Assembly: GCA_017417215.1 (NCBI GenBank)
Contig: JAFPZP010000096.1
Span: 1 to 60,451 of the forward strand
DNA from: Candidatus Rifleibacteriota bacterium
GTDB lineage: Bacteria > Muiribacteriota > Ozemobacteria > Ozemobacterales > Ozemobacteraceae
Direction of reading: 5' to 3'
DNA length: 60,451 bases
Positions 1-9,273 of this stretch are shown here, one piece after another. The first letter of the stretch is position 1. Every line of letters begins with the position of its first letter. A program made the translations under genes and the position numbers. The notes under the pieces were generated by a model. The model made no database searches, was not told the DNA's origin, and saw only the letters and a program-made list of their open reading frames with translations.

Positions 1-146
1 ACAATATATTAAAAGCTTATAATGATTATGTCGGAGAAGACGCAGAAGCAGGCGATGACTTAACTTTTGTTATTCTGATTTATAATGAAAAAAAAGAACT
101 GAATGAAGAAGAAACAGAGAATAAACCAGTTGTAGATATTTCTTAG
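1..146 (+). CDS. SpoIIE-type PP2C phosphatase, C-terminal end only (subtype B)
   Basis: This is the 3' end of a gene that begins before the window; the reading frame runs from base 3 to the TAG at 144-146. The residues match the ends of the two complete subtype-B phosphatases at 3089 and 27188, including the DDLTFVIL segment that holds the last metal-binding aspartate of the PP2C fold. The DNA is also close to 6020-6090, so this is a recent paralogue. It lies 28 bases before the subtype-A gene at 175, so the order here is B-A-B. Its sensor part cannot be seen. Assignment rests on paralogy within the window. Confidence 0.85.
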   Translation, partial: NILKAYNDYVGEDAEAGDDLTFVILIYNEKKELNEEETENKPVVDIS

Positions 147-174
147 TTATTAAGTTTTATGATTATAGTTAAAA

Positions 175-3087
175 ATGAATAAATTTTCATTAATTAAGAA
201 TCTTGTAAAGAGCAGTGTTAATAAACTTCTTAGCTGCTTTATAATCCTATTCTGTTTTTTTATTTTCCCTTCTTTTTTAATATATTTCTCATTGGATTTT
301 ATTTTTGAGAGAAGAATAAATAATCATAAACAGAGTATATTGTCTGAAATGAATAGCAGATTAGATTGTTTAAATAAATACTCAAGCAATAAAAGATATT
401 TTCATTTTCTTTTATCTAAAATATCTCATTATGCTCAAAAAGTAGAAAACCCTATAAATTATCTGGAATTAAATATAAATAATCTCAAGAAAAACTATCC
501 TAATAAAATTCAGTTTATAGTTTGGGATTCAGATGGGAAAATAATAAATCAACTCAGTGACAGGATTAATGTGAGTTATGTTTTAAAAAAGTTATATCAG
601 AGCCTAAAAGAAGTAACTAGCAAAGTTTCATTAGATTATTCTTTTAGAATTTCAAATCTTGATTCAATAAAAAATAATTATAATATTTTTCGTACTTTTT
701 TCGGACAGGTATATATTTCAGAGAATCTTAAACTGCCCTTAAGCAGAGGATTTGATGCTGGTCCTTTTTTGACAGGGTTAGGTCATGGACTAACCTATGC
801 CTGGTATTCTATTAACGATAAAATAAGTATGATGTGTTTCCTTTCAGATGAGCTTCTTTCTGAATTTTCAGGGTTGGAAAAAATTTCAGAAAAGCTAAAT
901 AATACTGATAATACTTATATAACAGGTTATTCTATTCATCGAAACTATACAGAACCATTAACTCCTTTCCCCAAAAATTATTATTCAGATATTCAAATGG
1001 CTTTATCTTCATTTTTAAATTCTGGAAATAATATTTATGAGAATGATAGGGCTTTAGTAAAAATGTCTATGCCCGAGTCCTCAATTATAATTTTTAGTTT
1101 TTTGCCAAAAACCGATTCAAAATGGAACTATGTTTTTAATAGAAATTTATGTTTTTATATTCTTTTATCATTGCTTTTGTTTGTATATGCTTTGTGGGGA
1201 GTTTATTATTTTTATAAACGAAACTTTTTTTCAATTAGGTGGAAGCTTTCTGCTTTGTTTTTATTCGCTAATTTAGCTCCTATATCTATAATTGGTTTTA
1301 TTGCTAACGATTACTTAGATAGCCAAAGATTATCAATTAAAAACGAAATTATTCGTGATTTGGAAAAATCGGTTAGAGAACTGGAAACTCGTTACAGATC
1401 ATTGATTGATGATTATGGTTTACGTTTGAATTCTACTTTTGCAGAGGTTTCTAAAAAAGTTGGAAACAATGTGATAGAACAGCCTGAAATAGAGAGATTA
1501 AAGAAACTTTACGACGAATTTAATGCTTCCGAACTTTATATAGTTGCTAGCAATAGTCAAATGATTGGTTATAAAAGAGATGAAAACAAAGCTAAACAGC
1601 GCATTAGTTATATAACCAAATTAGGCAAATCTATTCTGGATTATGCAAATGATAAATCCAAGAATACAAGTAATAATGATACTAATGCTACAAAACAGAT
1701 AGATACAGAATATTTAAAGGTGTTTTTAGACAATGTTGGATTAGTTTCTGATTTTAACATTGGAGACATGGCTAGAATATATTATAGTTTTATTTTTGGT
1801 GACAGAGTTAATTATAATAAAAATTACGTTTTTATAATGTTTTGGGATAGAGAGTATTTGCAGAATTTATTCTTAAGAGAAACCTATAATACTTTATATA
1901 AAAACTTTCCAGATGCGCATTTTTATATTAAATCTAATTTAATTAATAATTCTTATGGAAACAAAGAATTGGATAAAGTAATTAATTCTGTGCTTCAAAG
2001 CAATTCTAGAATTGATAAAAAAGTAAGCGGTATTACTTATTTGAGTAATAAAAAATATATATATGTATGTGTTAATGGAACCGTTTTAAATGACTGGGTT
2101 CTTGTTGCTGCTTATCCTGAAGAACGTATTAACTCAACTATTCGTTTTATTGTTTTTCAAATAATTGGAGGGGTTTTTCTTAGTATTCTTTTAACATTTA
2201 TTATCATTCACATTCTTTCTTTGCATTTTTTAAATCCTATTCGTAGTCTGGGCGATGCTACTCTTGCTATTGAGCAGAGAAATTTTGCTTATAGAATTCC
2301 TGTTGCTGATTTAGATGAATTTGGTCATTTGGAAGAAGTGTTCAACCGTGTTCTTGAAGGCTTGGACGATTTTGAAATTGCAAAAATAGTTCAAGAAAGT
2401 TTGTTCCCTTCGGATAAACTTTTATTGCCTTCTTTTAATGTTTTTGGCAAAAGCTATGTTACGACTACACTCGGAGGGGATTATTATGATTATTTTAAAA
2501 TCAATGAAAAGAATTTAGGAATTGTAATTGGAAATGTTTCTGTTAAAGGTATTCCAGCTGGTTTGATTATGTCTATGGCTAAGTCTGTAATTTTGTCCTC
2601 TTCTGAGGAAATAAAACTTAACCCTGCCAAATTGACTAAGAAACTAAATAAAATGTTTTTAAGCATAGAAGGAAAAAGTTTAAATCATGTTATGACTTTT
2701 CAGTATTTTGTAATGGATATAAATACTGGTCGTTTGGTTTTCGCTAATGCTGGTCATTGTCTGCCTGTTGTTGTTGATACTAATACTAATATTACTAAAT
2801 GTGTAAAATATTTGTCTCCTGCATTAGGTGAATCTATTGATTCTGAATATGATAATTATGAATTTAATCTTTTAGAAAAGCAATCTTTAATTTTATATAA
2901 TGATACTTTACAAAAAGCTTTGAACTCATCTTCTGGGAAACTTGATAATGAAGGTTTTTATGAATCGTTAAAAGACTCTTATGATAACGATTCTGAAAAA
3001 TATTATAATAATATCTTTGATTTAATTAATAATTCGTCTTCCCCAGATTTATCAGATATTACTCTTATAATAGTGAATAGGGAATAA
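175..3087 (+). CDS. Membrane SpoIIE/PP2C-like phosphatase, subtype A, probably degenerate
   Basis: A 970-residue membrane protein. Membrane segments lie near residues 19-42, 326-347, 357-378 and 657-682, giving two extracytoplasmic regions (about 45-320 and 380-650). A HAMP domain follows (about 686-732), then a PP2C domain of the SpoIIE/RsbU class (about 745-970). Family members dephosphorylate serine or threonine on partner proteins. The first metal-site motif GGDYYD (D769) is kept. The second, GDVAGHG in the paralogue at 24268, reads GNVSVKG here (N787), and YTDGIVE has become YNDTLQK. The enzyme is therefore probably inactive or altered. It is separated by one base from the subtype-B gene, so the two are likely co-transcribed. 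No RsbV, RsbW or sigma-factor partner is in the window. Confidence 0.85.
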   Translation: MNKFSLIKNLVKSSVNKLLSCFIILFCFFIFPSFLIYFSLDFIFERRINNHKQSILSEMNSRLDCLNKYSSNKRYFHFLLSKISHYAQKVENPINYLELNINNLKKNYPNKIQFIVWDSDGKIINQLSDRINVSYVLKKLYQSLKEVTSKVSLDYSFRISNLDSIKNNYNIFRTFFGQVYISENLKLPLSRGFDAGPFLTGLGHGLTYAWYSINDKISMMCFLSDELLSEFSGLEKISEKLNNTDNTYITGYSIHRNYTEPLTPFPKNYYSDIQMALSSFLNSGNNIYENDRALVKMSMPESSIIIFSFLPKTDSKWNYVFNRNLCFYILLSLLLFVYALWGVYYFYKRNFFSIRWKLSALFLFANLAPISIIGFIANDYLDSQRLSIKNEIIRDLEKSVRELETRYRSLIDDYGLRLNSTFAEVSKKVGNNVIEQPEIERLKKLYDEFNASELYIVASNSQMIGYKRDENKAKQRISYITKLGKSILDYANDKSKNTSNNDTNATKQIDTEYLKVFLDNVGLVSDFNIGDMARIYYSFIFGDRVNYNKNYVFIMFWDREYLQNLFLRETYNTLYKNFPDAHFYIKSNLINNSYGNKELDKVINSVLQSNSRIDKKVSGITYLSNKKYIYVCVNGTVLNDWVLVAAYPEERINSTIRFIVFQIIGGVFLSILLTFIIIHILSLHFLNPIRSLGDATLAIEQRNFAYRIPVADLDEFGHLEEVFNRVLEGLDDFEIAKIVQESLFPSDKLLLPSFNVFGKSYVTTTLGGDYYDYFKINEKNLGIVIGNVSVKGIPAGLIMSMAKSVILSSSEEIKLNPAKLTKKLNKMFLSIEGKSLNHVMTFQYFVMDINTGRLVFANAGHCLPVVVDTNTNITKCVKYLSPALGESIDSEYDNYEFNLLEKQSLILYNDTLQKALNSSSGKLDNEGFYESLKDSYDNDSEKYYNNIFDLINNSSSPDLSDITLIIVNRE

Positions 3088-3088
3088 T

Positions 3089-6000
3089 ATGAATAATAAT
3101 GACTTTAAATTAAAATATTTTAACAATAAATATATTGTGTATATTTTAATTATTTTCGTTTTTGTCTTACTCCCAGCATTAATTATGACCTATTCTGTTT
3201 ATCGATATTTTCAGATTAAAGAGCAGGAAAATCTCTTATATTTAAAAAGTGATGTTAATCGTATTGTAAGTGAATTAAGAAATAATCTGGTTTGTGAAAA
3301 GTATTTTTGTCGTTTCCTTCATGATTACTATATTTCTGAATCAAACAATAATGATTCTAATATTAAAAAATGTGCTGAATTCTGTAAGGATCTTAGAAGT
3401 TTTTATAATGACGGTATAGATTATGTTTTGATTGATAATGATGGGAATGTTGAATATAATTCTAATCCAAATTCTTATAGCTATTCCCAGAAAGAATGGT
3501 GTGATACTTTAATTTTTGCTAAAGCCAGTATTAAACTTTTCTTTAATTATTATAATCTAGAAGCTCGTAAATATAATAGTGGTGCTTTTGACAATAAAGG
3601 TTTAGCTTCTACAAAAAAAATATTGGGTTCTCGGATTGAATTCGGTTCTTTCTTTACTCTGTTTCAAGAAAATGATTATCATTTAATCAGAGCTGATGGT
3701 TCCGGTTTAACTCCTCCCTGTGCTGTTTACAATTTCAAATGGGGCGGTTTATTTTTGTTCTTCTCTAAAAATTTGCTGAGCGATTCCATACATCTTAGAA
3801 ATATTGTTAAAGAGAATTTATCTGAAAACAAGTATATAGCTGGTTTTTATAATAGTGATAATATTGACGTTGATTTTTGGATTAATAATGAATTGCAGGA
3901 TTGTGATAAAGTAAAAAAGCTTGTCAAAGAATATGATTCTTTGGGAAGTAATTTTATTGAGTCTAATTCTTTATATTATAACAGCCAATTTTTAACTAAT
4001 AATAAGCGCTTTTTTATAATAGCTTATAGGAATAATTCTCTTTTTGATATTTGTTGGAAATCTTTTGTCTTTTTTATTATTTATTTATTATTATCTATTC
4101 CTATTATTAGATATTTTTGGAAAACCATTATATTAGGATTACCTGGCAAAGCAAGTATTAGATTGAAATTGGCTTTTTTATTCCTCTTTGCTTCTGGTAT
4201 TCCTCTTCTTTCTTTGGCAGTAATATCCTACGAATACCAGTTGCGTAAAAGACTTGCAATGATTGAGGAAGCAAAAACTTGGATTACTGATAATCTTTTT
4301 GAAGTTGACCAAAGATATTTATCTTATCTTACTAATGTTAGACTTGAATTAGATAAATATTTAGATGGTTGGGCTCTATCTTTAAAGAAAGATGGTTTAA
4401 CCGTTGATTCTATGAAAGAAATTGATAAGAAACTGACAGAGTGTAATAGCTGGGATTATTTTTGTGTGGCAAGTGAAGCCCAGGTAATAGCTTCTTTTGA
4501 TGGTTTAGTAAAGTATACTGGTTCTTTAGATCAGATTGTTTTTGACGAGAAAAATTCTTACTTTAGTAAAAAATCTAATCAATTCAGATCTTATTTACTT
4601 AGACTCATTAATTTAATATTGAAAAAAATCTGCAGCGATTTGAATAATAAGCCAATTCCCGCGATGATTCTTAGTAAAATTGAAATATTTGTTGAATCAA
4701 TTATGCAGAAAACATTTCCTGAAATACTTTATTCTGTTGTACGAACTAAGGACAACATTAGTGAATTTGGTTTTAAAAATTATTACAATGTTTCTTATTT
4801 CAAGTTTATTTCGATTTTTGATAAAAAATATACAGATTATATATGTTTAATTACATGGTTGCCTAAGGATATTCAAAGAGATTTCTTAAAGGATAAATTA
4901 GAGAAAATAAATAGAAATCCTATTAATTATAAATTGGTTTCATATGAGCGAGGTAGCAGAGATTTTCTTCCTAAAAAATATTCAAATAATAAAGTTTTGG
5001 AAAAATTTGTCAGAAGAGCTTCTGAAAAACCTACTGATGAACTGGAAATAATCAATATTGATGGTGAAGATCATATAGCGGTTAGTATTCTTGGTCATAA
5101 TATTTCCGAATATAGTTTTGTAGGTTTATATCCAATTAAGAATGTTGACTCTATTATTGATTACAAAAGCTGCATATTGTGGGTTTTAGGCGTATTTTGT
5201 CTGCTTTTATCTATTTCTTTAGCTCAATTGTTAACAAGAAGTTTTATTGATCCTATGAATAATCTGCAACAAGGAGCTTATGCTATAGAAAATCGTAATT
5301 TTAGTCATAGAATCTCTAATCTTGGTAATGATGAATTTGGTGAAGTTGGTAATATTTTTAATAATATGATGGTTGGGCTTAAAGAACTTGAAGTAGCTAG
5401 AATCGTTCAGGAAAGCATGTTCCCAAAACCAGAGTTTAAACAGGGAAATTTCAGAATTTATGGTAAGTCTATAACTATGATAGATGTCGGTGGCGACTAT
5501 TTAGACTTTTTTAAGGTTGATGACAATAGTTTTTCTGTTCTTCTAGGTGACGTTGCTGGTCATGGAGTTGGTGCTGCCTTAATTATGGCTATGGCTAAAG
5601 CTTCTATTCTAAGTAGTGGGGATTCTTTAAAGTCTCCTTCGGCAATGCTAAACCAGCTTCATAAATTGATTTTGGCAACTAAAACTAAAAAGCAGAGAAA
5701 AATAATGACTTTCCAGTATATGCATATTAATTCTGAAACAGGTGAAAACTTATATGGGAATGCTGGAGCTTGTTCTCCTTTACTAGTAAGACCTTCTCAA
5801 AATATTGTTGAGGAAGTTAAGATGTCAGGAGCTGCTTTGGGGGCATTTAAAAAAGCTTCATATCGCGAAATGGCTTTGGATTTCCAACCAGGAGACGCAT
5901 TAGTATTCTATACAGATGGTATTGTAGAATGCAAAAATAAAAAAGGTGAAATGCTCGGATACGAAAATTTAAAGAAGACTGTTTTAAAATGTTGGAACTA

Positions 6001-6157
6001 TAATCCGGAAACTTTTTATAATAATATTTTAAAAGCTTATTATGACTATGTCGGTGAAGATGCTGAAGCTGGCGATGATCTTACTTTTGTTATATTGATT
6101 TATAATAAATCAGAAGAGAAAAATAATGAAATAATTGGGGATAACAATATTAGCTAA
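3089..6157 (+). CDS. Membrane SpoIIE/PP2C serine phosphatase with HAMP, subtype B
   Basis: A 1022-residue receptor phosphatase. There is an N-terminal membrane helix (about 16-38), a first extracytoplasmic region, two close helices near 320-385, a second extracytoplasmic region, a helix near 695-715, a HAMP domain and a C-terminal PP2C domain. The metal-binding motifs are all intact: GGDYLDFF, GDVAGHGVGAA, YTDGIVE and DDLTFVIL. It should be an active Mg/Mn-dependent protein serine phosphatase controlled by an external signal through HAMP. The catalytic domain is very close to that of the gene at 27188, while the sensor regions differ much more. The gene starts one base after the subtype-A stop and ends tail to tail with a minus-strand gene (6157/6158). 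Ligand and target are unknown. Confidence 0.9.
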   Translation: MNNNDFKLKYFNNKYIVYILIIFVFVLLPALIMTYSVYRYFQIKEQENLLYLKSDVNRIVSELRNNLVCEKYFCRFLHDYYISESNNNDSNIKKCAEFCKDLRSFYNDGIDYVLIDNDGNVEYNSNPNSYSYSQKEWCDTLIFAKASIKLFFNYYNLEARKYNSGAFDNKGLASTKKILGSRIEFGSFFTLFQENDYHLIRADGSGLTPPCAVYNFKWGGLFLFFSKNLLSDSIHLRNIVKENLSENKYIAGFYNSDNIDVDFWINNELQDCDKVKKLVKEYDSLGSNFIESNSLYYNSQFLTNNKRFFIIAYRNNSLFDICWKSFVFFIIYLLLSIPIIRYFWKTIILGLPGKASIRLKLAFLFLFASGIPLLSLAVISYEYQLRKRLAMIEEAKTWITDNLFEVDQRYLSYLTNVRLELDKYLDGWALSLKKDGLTVDSMKEIDKKLTECNSWDYFCVASEAQVIASFDGLVKYTGSLDQIVFDEKNSYFSKKSNQFRSYLLRLINLILKKICSDLNNKPIPAMILSKIEIFVESIMQKTFPEILYSVVRTKDNISEFGFKNYYNVSYFKFISIFDKKYTDYICLITWLPKDIQRDFLKDKLEKINRNPINYKLVSYERGSRDFLPKKYSNNKVLEKFVRRASEKPTDELEIINIDGEDHIAVSILGHNISEYSFVGLYPIKNVDSIIDYKSCILWVLGVFCLLLSISLAQLLTRSFIDPMNNLQQGAYAIENRNFSHRISNLGNDEFGEVGNIFNNMMVGLKELEVARIVQESMFPKPEFKQGNFRIYGKSITMIDVGGDYLDFFKVDDNSFSVLLGDVAGHGVGAALIMAMAKASILSSGDSLKSPSAMLNQLHKLILATKTKKQRKIMTFQYMHINSETGENLYGNAGACSPLLVRPSQNIVEEVKMSGAALGAFKKASYREMALDFQPGDALVFYTDGIVECKNKKGEMLGYENLKKTVLKCWNYNPETFYNNILKAYYDYVGEDAEAGDDLTFVILIYNKSEEKNNEIIGDNNIS

Positions 6158-6400
6158 TTATTTATCTAAGTCAGCTAATTTTTCTTTTAATAATCTTAAT
6201 TTATTAAATTTTTCTTTTATACTTTTTAAGTAATTGGAATTATTTTTTTCTGGGTGATTTAAAGCATCATAAAGAGCATCTTCAAAGCATAAAATTTCAT
6301 CTTCTAGTTGTTCTATATTCAGTTTCAATATTGCTTTATTAATAGAAATAACTTGGAATAAAATATCTGATCTATTTTTGTTTATGTTGCATGTTGTCAT
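6158..6400 (-). CDS. Small coiled-coil-like protein downstream of lexA
   Basis: An 80-residue protein of unknown function. The sequence is rich in Lys, Glu and Leu with heptad-like spacing (IEQLEDEILCFEDALYDAL, then LRLLKEKLADLDK), suggesting two helices or a short coiled coil. A good AAGGAG ribosome site precedes the ATG. It follows lexA on the same strand with a 17-base gap, so the two probably share the lexA promoter and SOS control. It ends against the converging phosphatase gene with no spare base. I recognise no family. It could be a small SOS-induced effector, but that is inference from position alone. Confidence 0.7.
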   Translation of the reverse strand: MTTCNINKNRSDILFQVISINKAILKLNIEQLEDEILCFEDALYDALNHPEKNNSNYLKSIKEKFNKLRLLKEKLADLDK

Positions 6401-6417
6401 TTTAATTAACTCCTTTC

Positions 6418-7041
6418 TTAAAAATGTTTATATTTTCTTAGGATACCAATAACTATTCCTTTTATTGTTACATCGTGATTCTCTATTATGATGGGTTGCA
6501 TAGTCGGATTGGATGGTTGCAATCTGACTTTGTTGCCTTCTTTATAGATACGTTTAAGGGTTACTTCGTTGTTGTCTATACAAGCTATAACCATATCGCC
6601 ATTTCTAGCTGAATCGCGTTTTTCAACTATGACATAATCACCATCTTTTATGGCTTCGTCTATCATTGATTCGCCTTTAACTTCTAATACAAAGGTTTCA
6701 CCTCTGCCTAACATGGTTTCTGGTAAAGAAATAGTATCGGGAATTTCGTTCATTTCTATTGGTAGACCGGCTGTAACTCTTCCTAAAAGGGGAACTTCTA
6801 TGCAAGGAGTTTGTTGAACAGGCTCTGATTTCATAGATAAGCCTCTGGAACGACCTGGCATAAAATCTATATAACCTTTTTCTACTAAGGTTTTTAAATG
6901 TTTGTGGACAGTAGAAGTAGAAGATAGACCAAGACCATGACAAATTTCGGTTATTGTAGGAGCATAACCATATTTAGCTAAAAAATGTTGTATAAAGGTA
7001 AGAACATTTTGTTGTTTAGGCGTTAATGGATTCGGTGACAT
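6418..7041 (-). CDS. lexA: LexA repressor (SOS regulator, S24 autoprotease)
   Basis: A 207-residue LexA. The winged-helix DNA-binding domain covers about residues 1-70, with LTPKQQNVLTFI at its start. The Ala91-Gly92 cleavage bond lies in GRVTAG. The catalytic dyad is Ser125 (KGESMID) and Lys163 (VTLKR). It represses DNA-damage genes and cleaves itself when RecA filaments form. I chose the ATG at 7041 because an AAAGGAAG ribosome site sits five bases upstream; a GTG at 7062 in the same frame would add seven residues but has no good ribosome site and lies at the expected transcription start. The promoter carries three direct repeats likely to be its own operator. The downstream 80-residue gene is probably co-transcribed. 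Confidence 0.96.
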   Translation of the reverse strand: MSPNPLTPKQQNVLTFIQHFLAKYGYAPTITEICHGLGLSSTSTVHKHLKTLVEKGYIDFMPGRSRGLSMKSEPVQQTPCIEVPLLGRVTAGLPIEMNEIPDTISLPETMLGRGETFVLEVKGESMIDEAIKDGDYVIVEKRDSARNGDMVIACIDNNEVTLKRIYKEGNKVRLQPSNPTMQPIIIENHDVTIKGIVIGILRKYKHF

Positions 7042-7068
7042 ATTATCTTCCTTTCTGTCCACATTAAT

Positions 7069-7105
7069 ATTATAAGCGAAAATATGGCGAAAATCAAGCG
7101 AAAAT
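7069..7105 (-). promoter_or_regulatory. lexA promoter with triple direct-repeat candidate LexA operator
   Basis: On the minus strand a -35 box TTGATT (7097-7092) and a -10 box TATAAT (7074-7069) are 17 bases apart. Three copies of ATTTTCGC (plus-strand GCGAAAAT at 7076-7083, 7087-7094 and 7098-7105) repeat every 11 bases, overlapping the spacer and the -35 box. One helical turn between repeats and the overlap with the promoter fit an autoregulatory LexA site built of direct repeats, as in the GTTC-N7-GTTC boxes of alphaproteobacteria. The sequence differs from known boxes. Binding is inferred. Confidence 0.7.
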
Positions 7106-7173
7106 TTGATTTTTTTTGTTGATTTTCCATTAAAATATAGTAAATTTATGTTAGATTAAATTTGGGGTAAAGA

Positions 7174-7758
7174 ATGACGAAGGTTGTTTGCGAAAACTGT
7201 AGAATAGAAATAGACGTTCCAGAAGGATATTCTGCTCCTTTCTTGCAGTGTCCGGAATGTGGTTCTATGCAGAAATATCAACGCAACAACGCTGGAGAAC
7301 CAAGATTTAAAGTTTTAACCAATAAAAACCGAGTTAACGTTACTAACAAGATTCCAGATGAACGGCCTAATAAAACTGCTACCCCAACTCCAGCAACATC
7401 TTATTTCTATAATAGTGCTGTAGCAGATAAATTTAATGAAAATGCTCCTTATAGACCTATTGATCAGAAGAAAATGATTATAGATTCTGTTGGAGAAGAA
7501 GGTCTTCAGATTGCTTACAAATTAGTTGGCAATTACTTATGGTCTACATCTCTTAACTATAGAAAAAATGGCAGAGCTAAAGCTATAAGAAGTTTAATGA
7601 AGAAGAAGTATCCTTTGGAAATGGCTTCAAAAGCAATTGAATTTGCTGAAAAGTCTCCAGAAGGGCAAGCTTATGCCAAAAAAAAGCTTATATCTTTTAT
7701 TGTTATTTTTGTATTAGTAGTAGCTGGCGTTCTTTCTATTTTATTAGCATTTTTGTAA
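7174..7758 (+). CDS. Zinc-ribbon protein with C-terminal membrane anchor
   Basis: A 194-residue protein of unknown role. It begins with a zinc ribbon: CENC at residues 6-9 and CPEC at about 27-30. A polar, proline-rich linker follows (about 35-90), then a helical region with many basic residues (about 95-165), and a single C-terminal membrane helix (about 173-194) that would leave the ribbon in the cytoplasm. The gene is divergent from lexA, and part of its upstream region may overlap lexA operator DNA. It converges on the SlyX-like gene 18 bases away. No specific family recognised beyond the ribbon. Confidence 0.75.
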   Translation: MTKVVCENCRIEIDVPEGYSAPFLQCPECGSMQKYQRNNAGEPRFKVLTNKNRVNVTNKIPDERPNKTATPTPATSYFYNSAVADKFNENAPYRPIDQKKMIIDSVGEEGLQIAYKLVGNYLWSTSLNYRKNGRAKAIRSLMKKKYPLEMASKAIEFAEKSPEGQAYAKKKLISFIVIFVLVVAGVLSILLAFL

Positions 7759-7775
7759 AAGTTTTAAATAGCTTA

Positions 7776-7976
7776 TTAATAGTGAGGCGGTTTTTCGTCG
7801 TGCGGACGGTTTTCCAATAAAGGAGATTGTGAATCTTTATTCTTCAATTCAATTATTTCAGCTTTTAATGCTTCAATAGTTCTTTCATGATTAATAATTA
7901 CTTCGTTTAATTCTTCTACAAAGCGTTCTAGATAGGTTATCCTTTTTTCTATTTCGTAAATTCTTCTTTCATCCAT
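7776..7976 (-). CDS. slyX: SlyX-like small coiled-coil protein
   Basis: A 66-residue protein resembling the SlyX family. It has an N-terminal coiled coil (RRIYEIEKRITYLERFVEEL) and the family's typical C-terminal PPHY ending, which is unusual enough to support the call. The biochemical role of SlyX is not established. I start it at the ATG at 7976 because AGGTGG sits five bases upstream; an ATG eight codons earlier has no ribosome site. It is transcribed away from the thiolase gene and towards the zinc-ribbon gene. The symbol is by similarity only. Confidence 0.75.
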   Translation of the reverse strand: MDERRIYEIEKRITYLERFVEELNEVIINHERTIEALKAEIIELKNKDSQSPLLENRPHDEKPPHY

Positions 7977-8038
7977 TATAACCACCTGCTTTCTTTTCAT
8001 ATTTTATCACATTTTGCTACGATACTTTAATAAAATAT

Positions 8039-8067
8039 TTGTCCACTTATAAGAGAAACTATATAAT
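8039..8067 (+). promoter_or_regulatory. Promoter of the thiolase gene
   Basis: A -35 box TTGTCC (8039-8044) and a perfect -10 box TATAAT (8062-8067) are separated by 17 bases. The thiolase ATG lies 28 bases downstream of the -10 box, preceded by an AAGGAG ribosome site. The call is by sigma-70 consensus only. Confidence 0.65.
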
Positions 8068-8094
8068 AATATAAAACAGATTAAGGAGAAAGAA

Positions 8095-9273
8095 ATGACT
8101 GAAGTTTATATATTGAGTGCTGCAAGAACAGCAATCGGTACTGTTATGGGCTCTCTCAAAAATACACCAGCTCATAAGCTTGGTTCTATTGTAATAAAAG
8201 AAGCTGTAAAAAGAGCTTCTATAGCACCAGAAATGGTAGATGAAGTCATAATGGGTAACGTTCTTACTGCTGGTCAAGGTCAGGGACCTGGAAGACAGGC
8301 TGCAATCAATGCAGGTATTCCAAATACTGTTCCCGCATGGACTGTGAATCAGATTTGCGGTTCTGGCTTGAAGACTATTTCTATGGCAGCAGACATGATT
8401 AAGGCTGGCAGCGCTGATTGTATTATAGCTGGTGGTATGGAAAGCATGAGCATGGCTCCTCACGTTGCTACTATTCGTGGTGGAATTAAGCTTGGACCTA
8501 TGACTTTCGCAGATTCTGCTGTATTAGATGGTTTAACTGATGCTTTTTCCGGTGAACATATGGGTCTTACCGCAGAACGAGTAGCAGAAATATATAAACT
8601 GACTCGTGAAGATATAGATAAGTTTTCTTATGAAAGCCATAAAAAAGCCGCTAAAGCTTGGGAAGATGGCAAATTCAACGATGAAGTTGTTCCTGTTGAA
8701 ATACCTCAGAGAAAAGGCGACCCGGTTATATTTAAAAAAGATGAGCACTATAGAGCAGACACAAGTCTTGAAGCATTAGCTAAGTTAAAACCCGCTTTTA
8801 AGAAAGACGGAATAGTTACTGCTGGTAATGCTTCAGGAGTTAATGATGGTGCAGCAGCAGTAGTGTTGGCATCTGCTGATTTTGTAAAAAAGAATAACCT
8901 TAAGCCTTTGGCAAAGATTGTTTCTTATGCTACTACTGGTCTGGATCCTGCTGTTATGGGGTTAGGACCAATAACCTCTAGTAAAAAAGCTCTTGAAAAA
9001 GCTGGCTGGCAGGTTAAAGACTTAGAAAGAGTCGAAGCCAACGAAGCTTTCGCAACTCAATCATTAGCTGTAATCAAAGATTTAGGCTTAGATCCGGCTA
9101 TTGTTAATGTTAACGGTGGTGCAGTAGCATTAGGACATCCAATAGGCTGCTCTGGAGCTAGAATTCTTGTCACTTTGCTTTATGAATTGAAACATTCTGG
9201 TTTGCATAAAGGTTTGGCTACACTCTGCGTTGGCGGTGGAATGGGCGTAGCAATGTGCGTAGAATTAGTTTGA
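8095..9273 (+). CDS. atoB: Acetyl-CoA C-acetyltransferase (thiolase)
   Basis: A 392-residue type II thiolase that joins two acetyl-CoA into acetoacetyl-CoA or runs the reverse reaction in the cytoplasm. The catalytic residues fall at the usual places: Cys88 in NQICGSGLK, His348 in [10 protein letters not shown] and Cys378 in CVGGGMG. Glycine-rich signatures GGMESMS and [12 protein letters not shown] are present and the length is standard. AAGGAG precedes the ATG. No other beta-oxidation, butyrate or ketone-body gene is nearby, so the pathway is not set by context. The symbol atoB stands for the biosynthetic thiolase group (thlA and phaA are equivalents). Confidence 0.95.
   Translation: MTEVYILSAARTAIGTVMGSLKNTPAHKLGSIVIKEAVKRASIAPEMVDEVIMGNVLTAGQGQGPGRQAAINAGIPNTVPAWTVNQICGSGLKTISMAADMIKAGSADCIIAGGMESMSMAPHVATIRGGIKLGPMTFADSAVLDGLTDAFSGEHMGLTAERVAEIYKLTREDIDKFSYESHKKAAKAWEDGKFNDEVVPVEIPQRKGDPVIFKKDEHYRADTSLEALAKLKPAFKKDGIVTAGNASGVNDGAAAVVLASADFVKKNNLKPLAKIVSYATTGLDPAVMGLGPITSSKKALEKAGWQVKDLERVEANEAFATQSLAVIKDLGLDPAIVNVNGGAVALGHPIGCSGARILVTLLYELKHSGLHKGLATLCVGGGMGVAMCVELV

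Noticed and set aside
7042-7062. GTG start of lexA at 7062
   Set aside because: It lies at the expected transcription start and has no ribosome site; the ATG at 7041 has AAAGGAAG at ideal distance.
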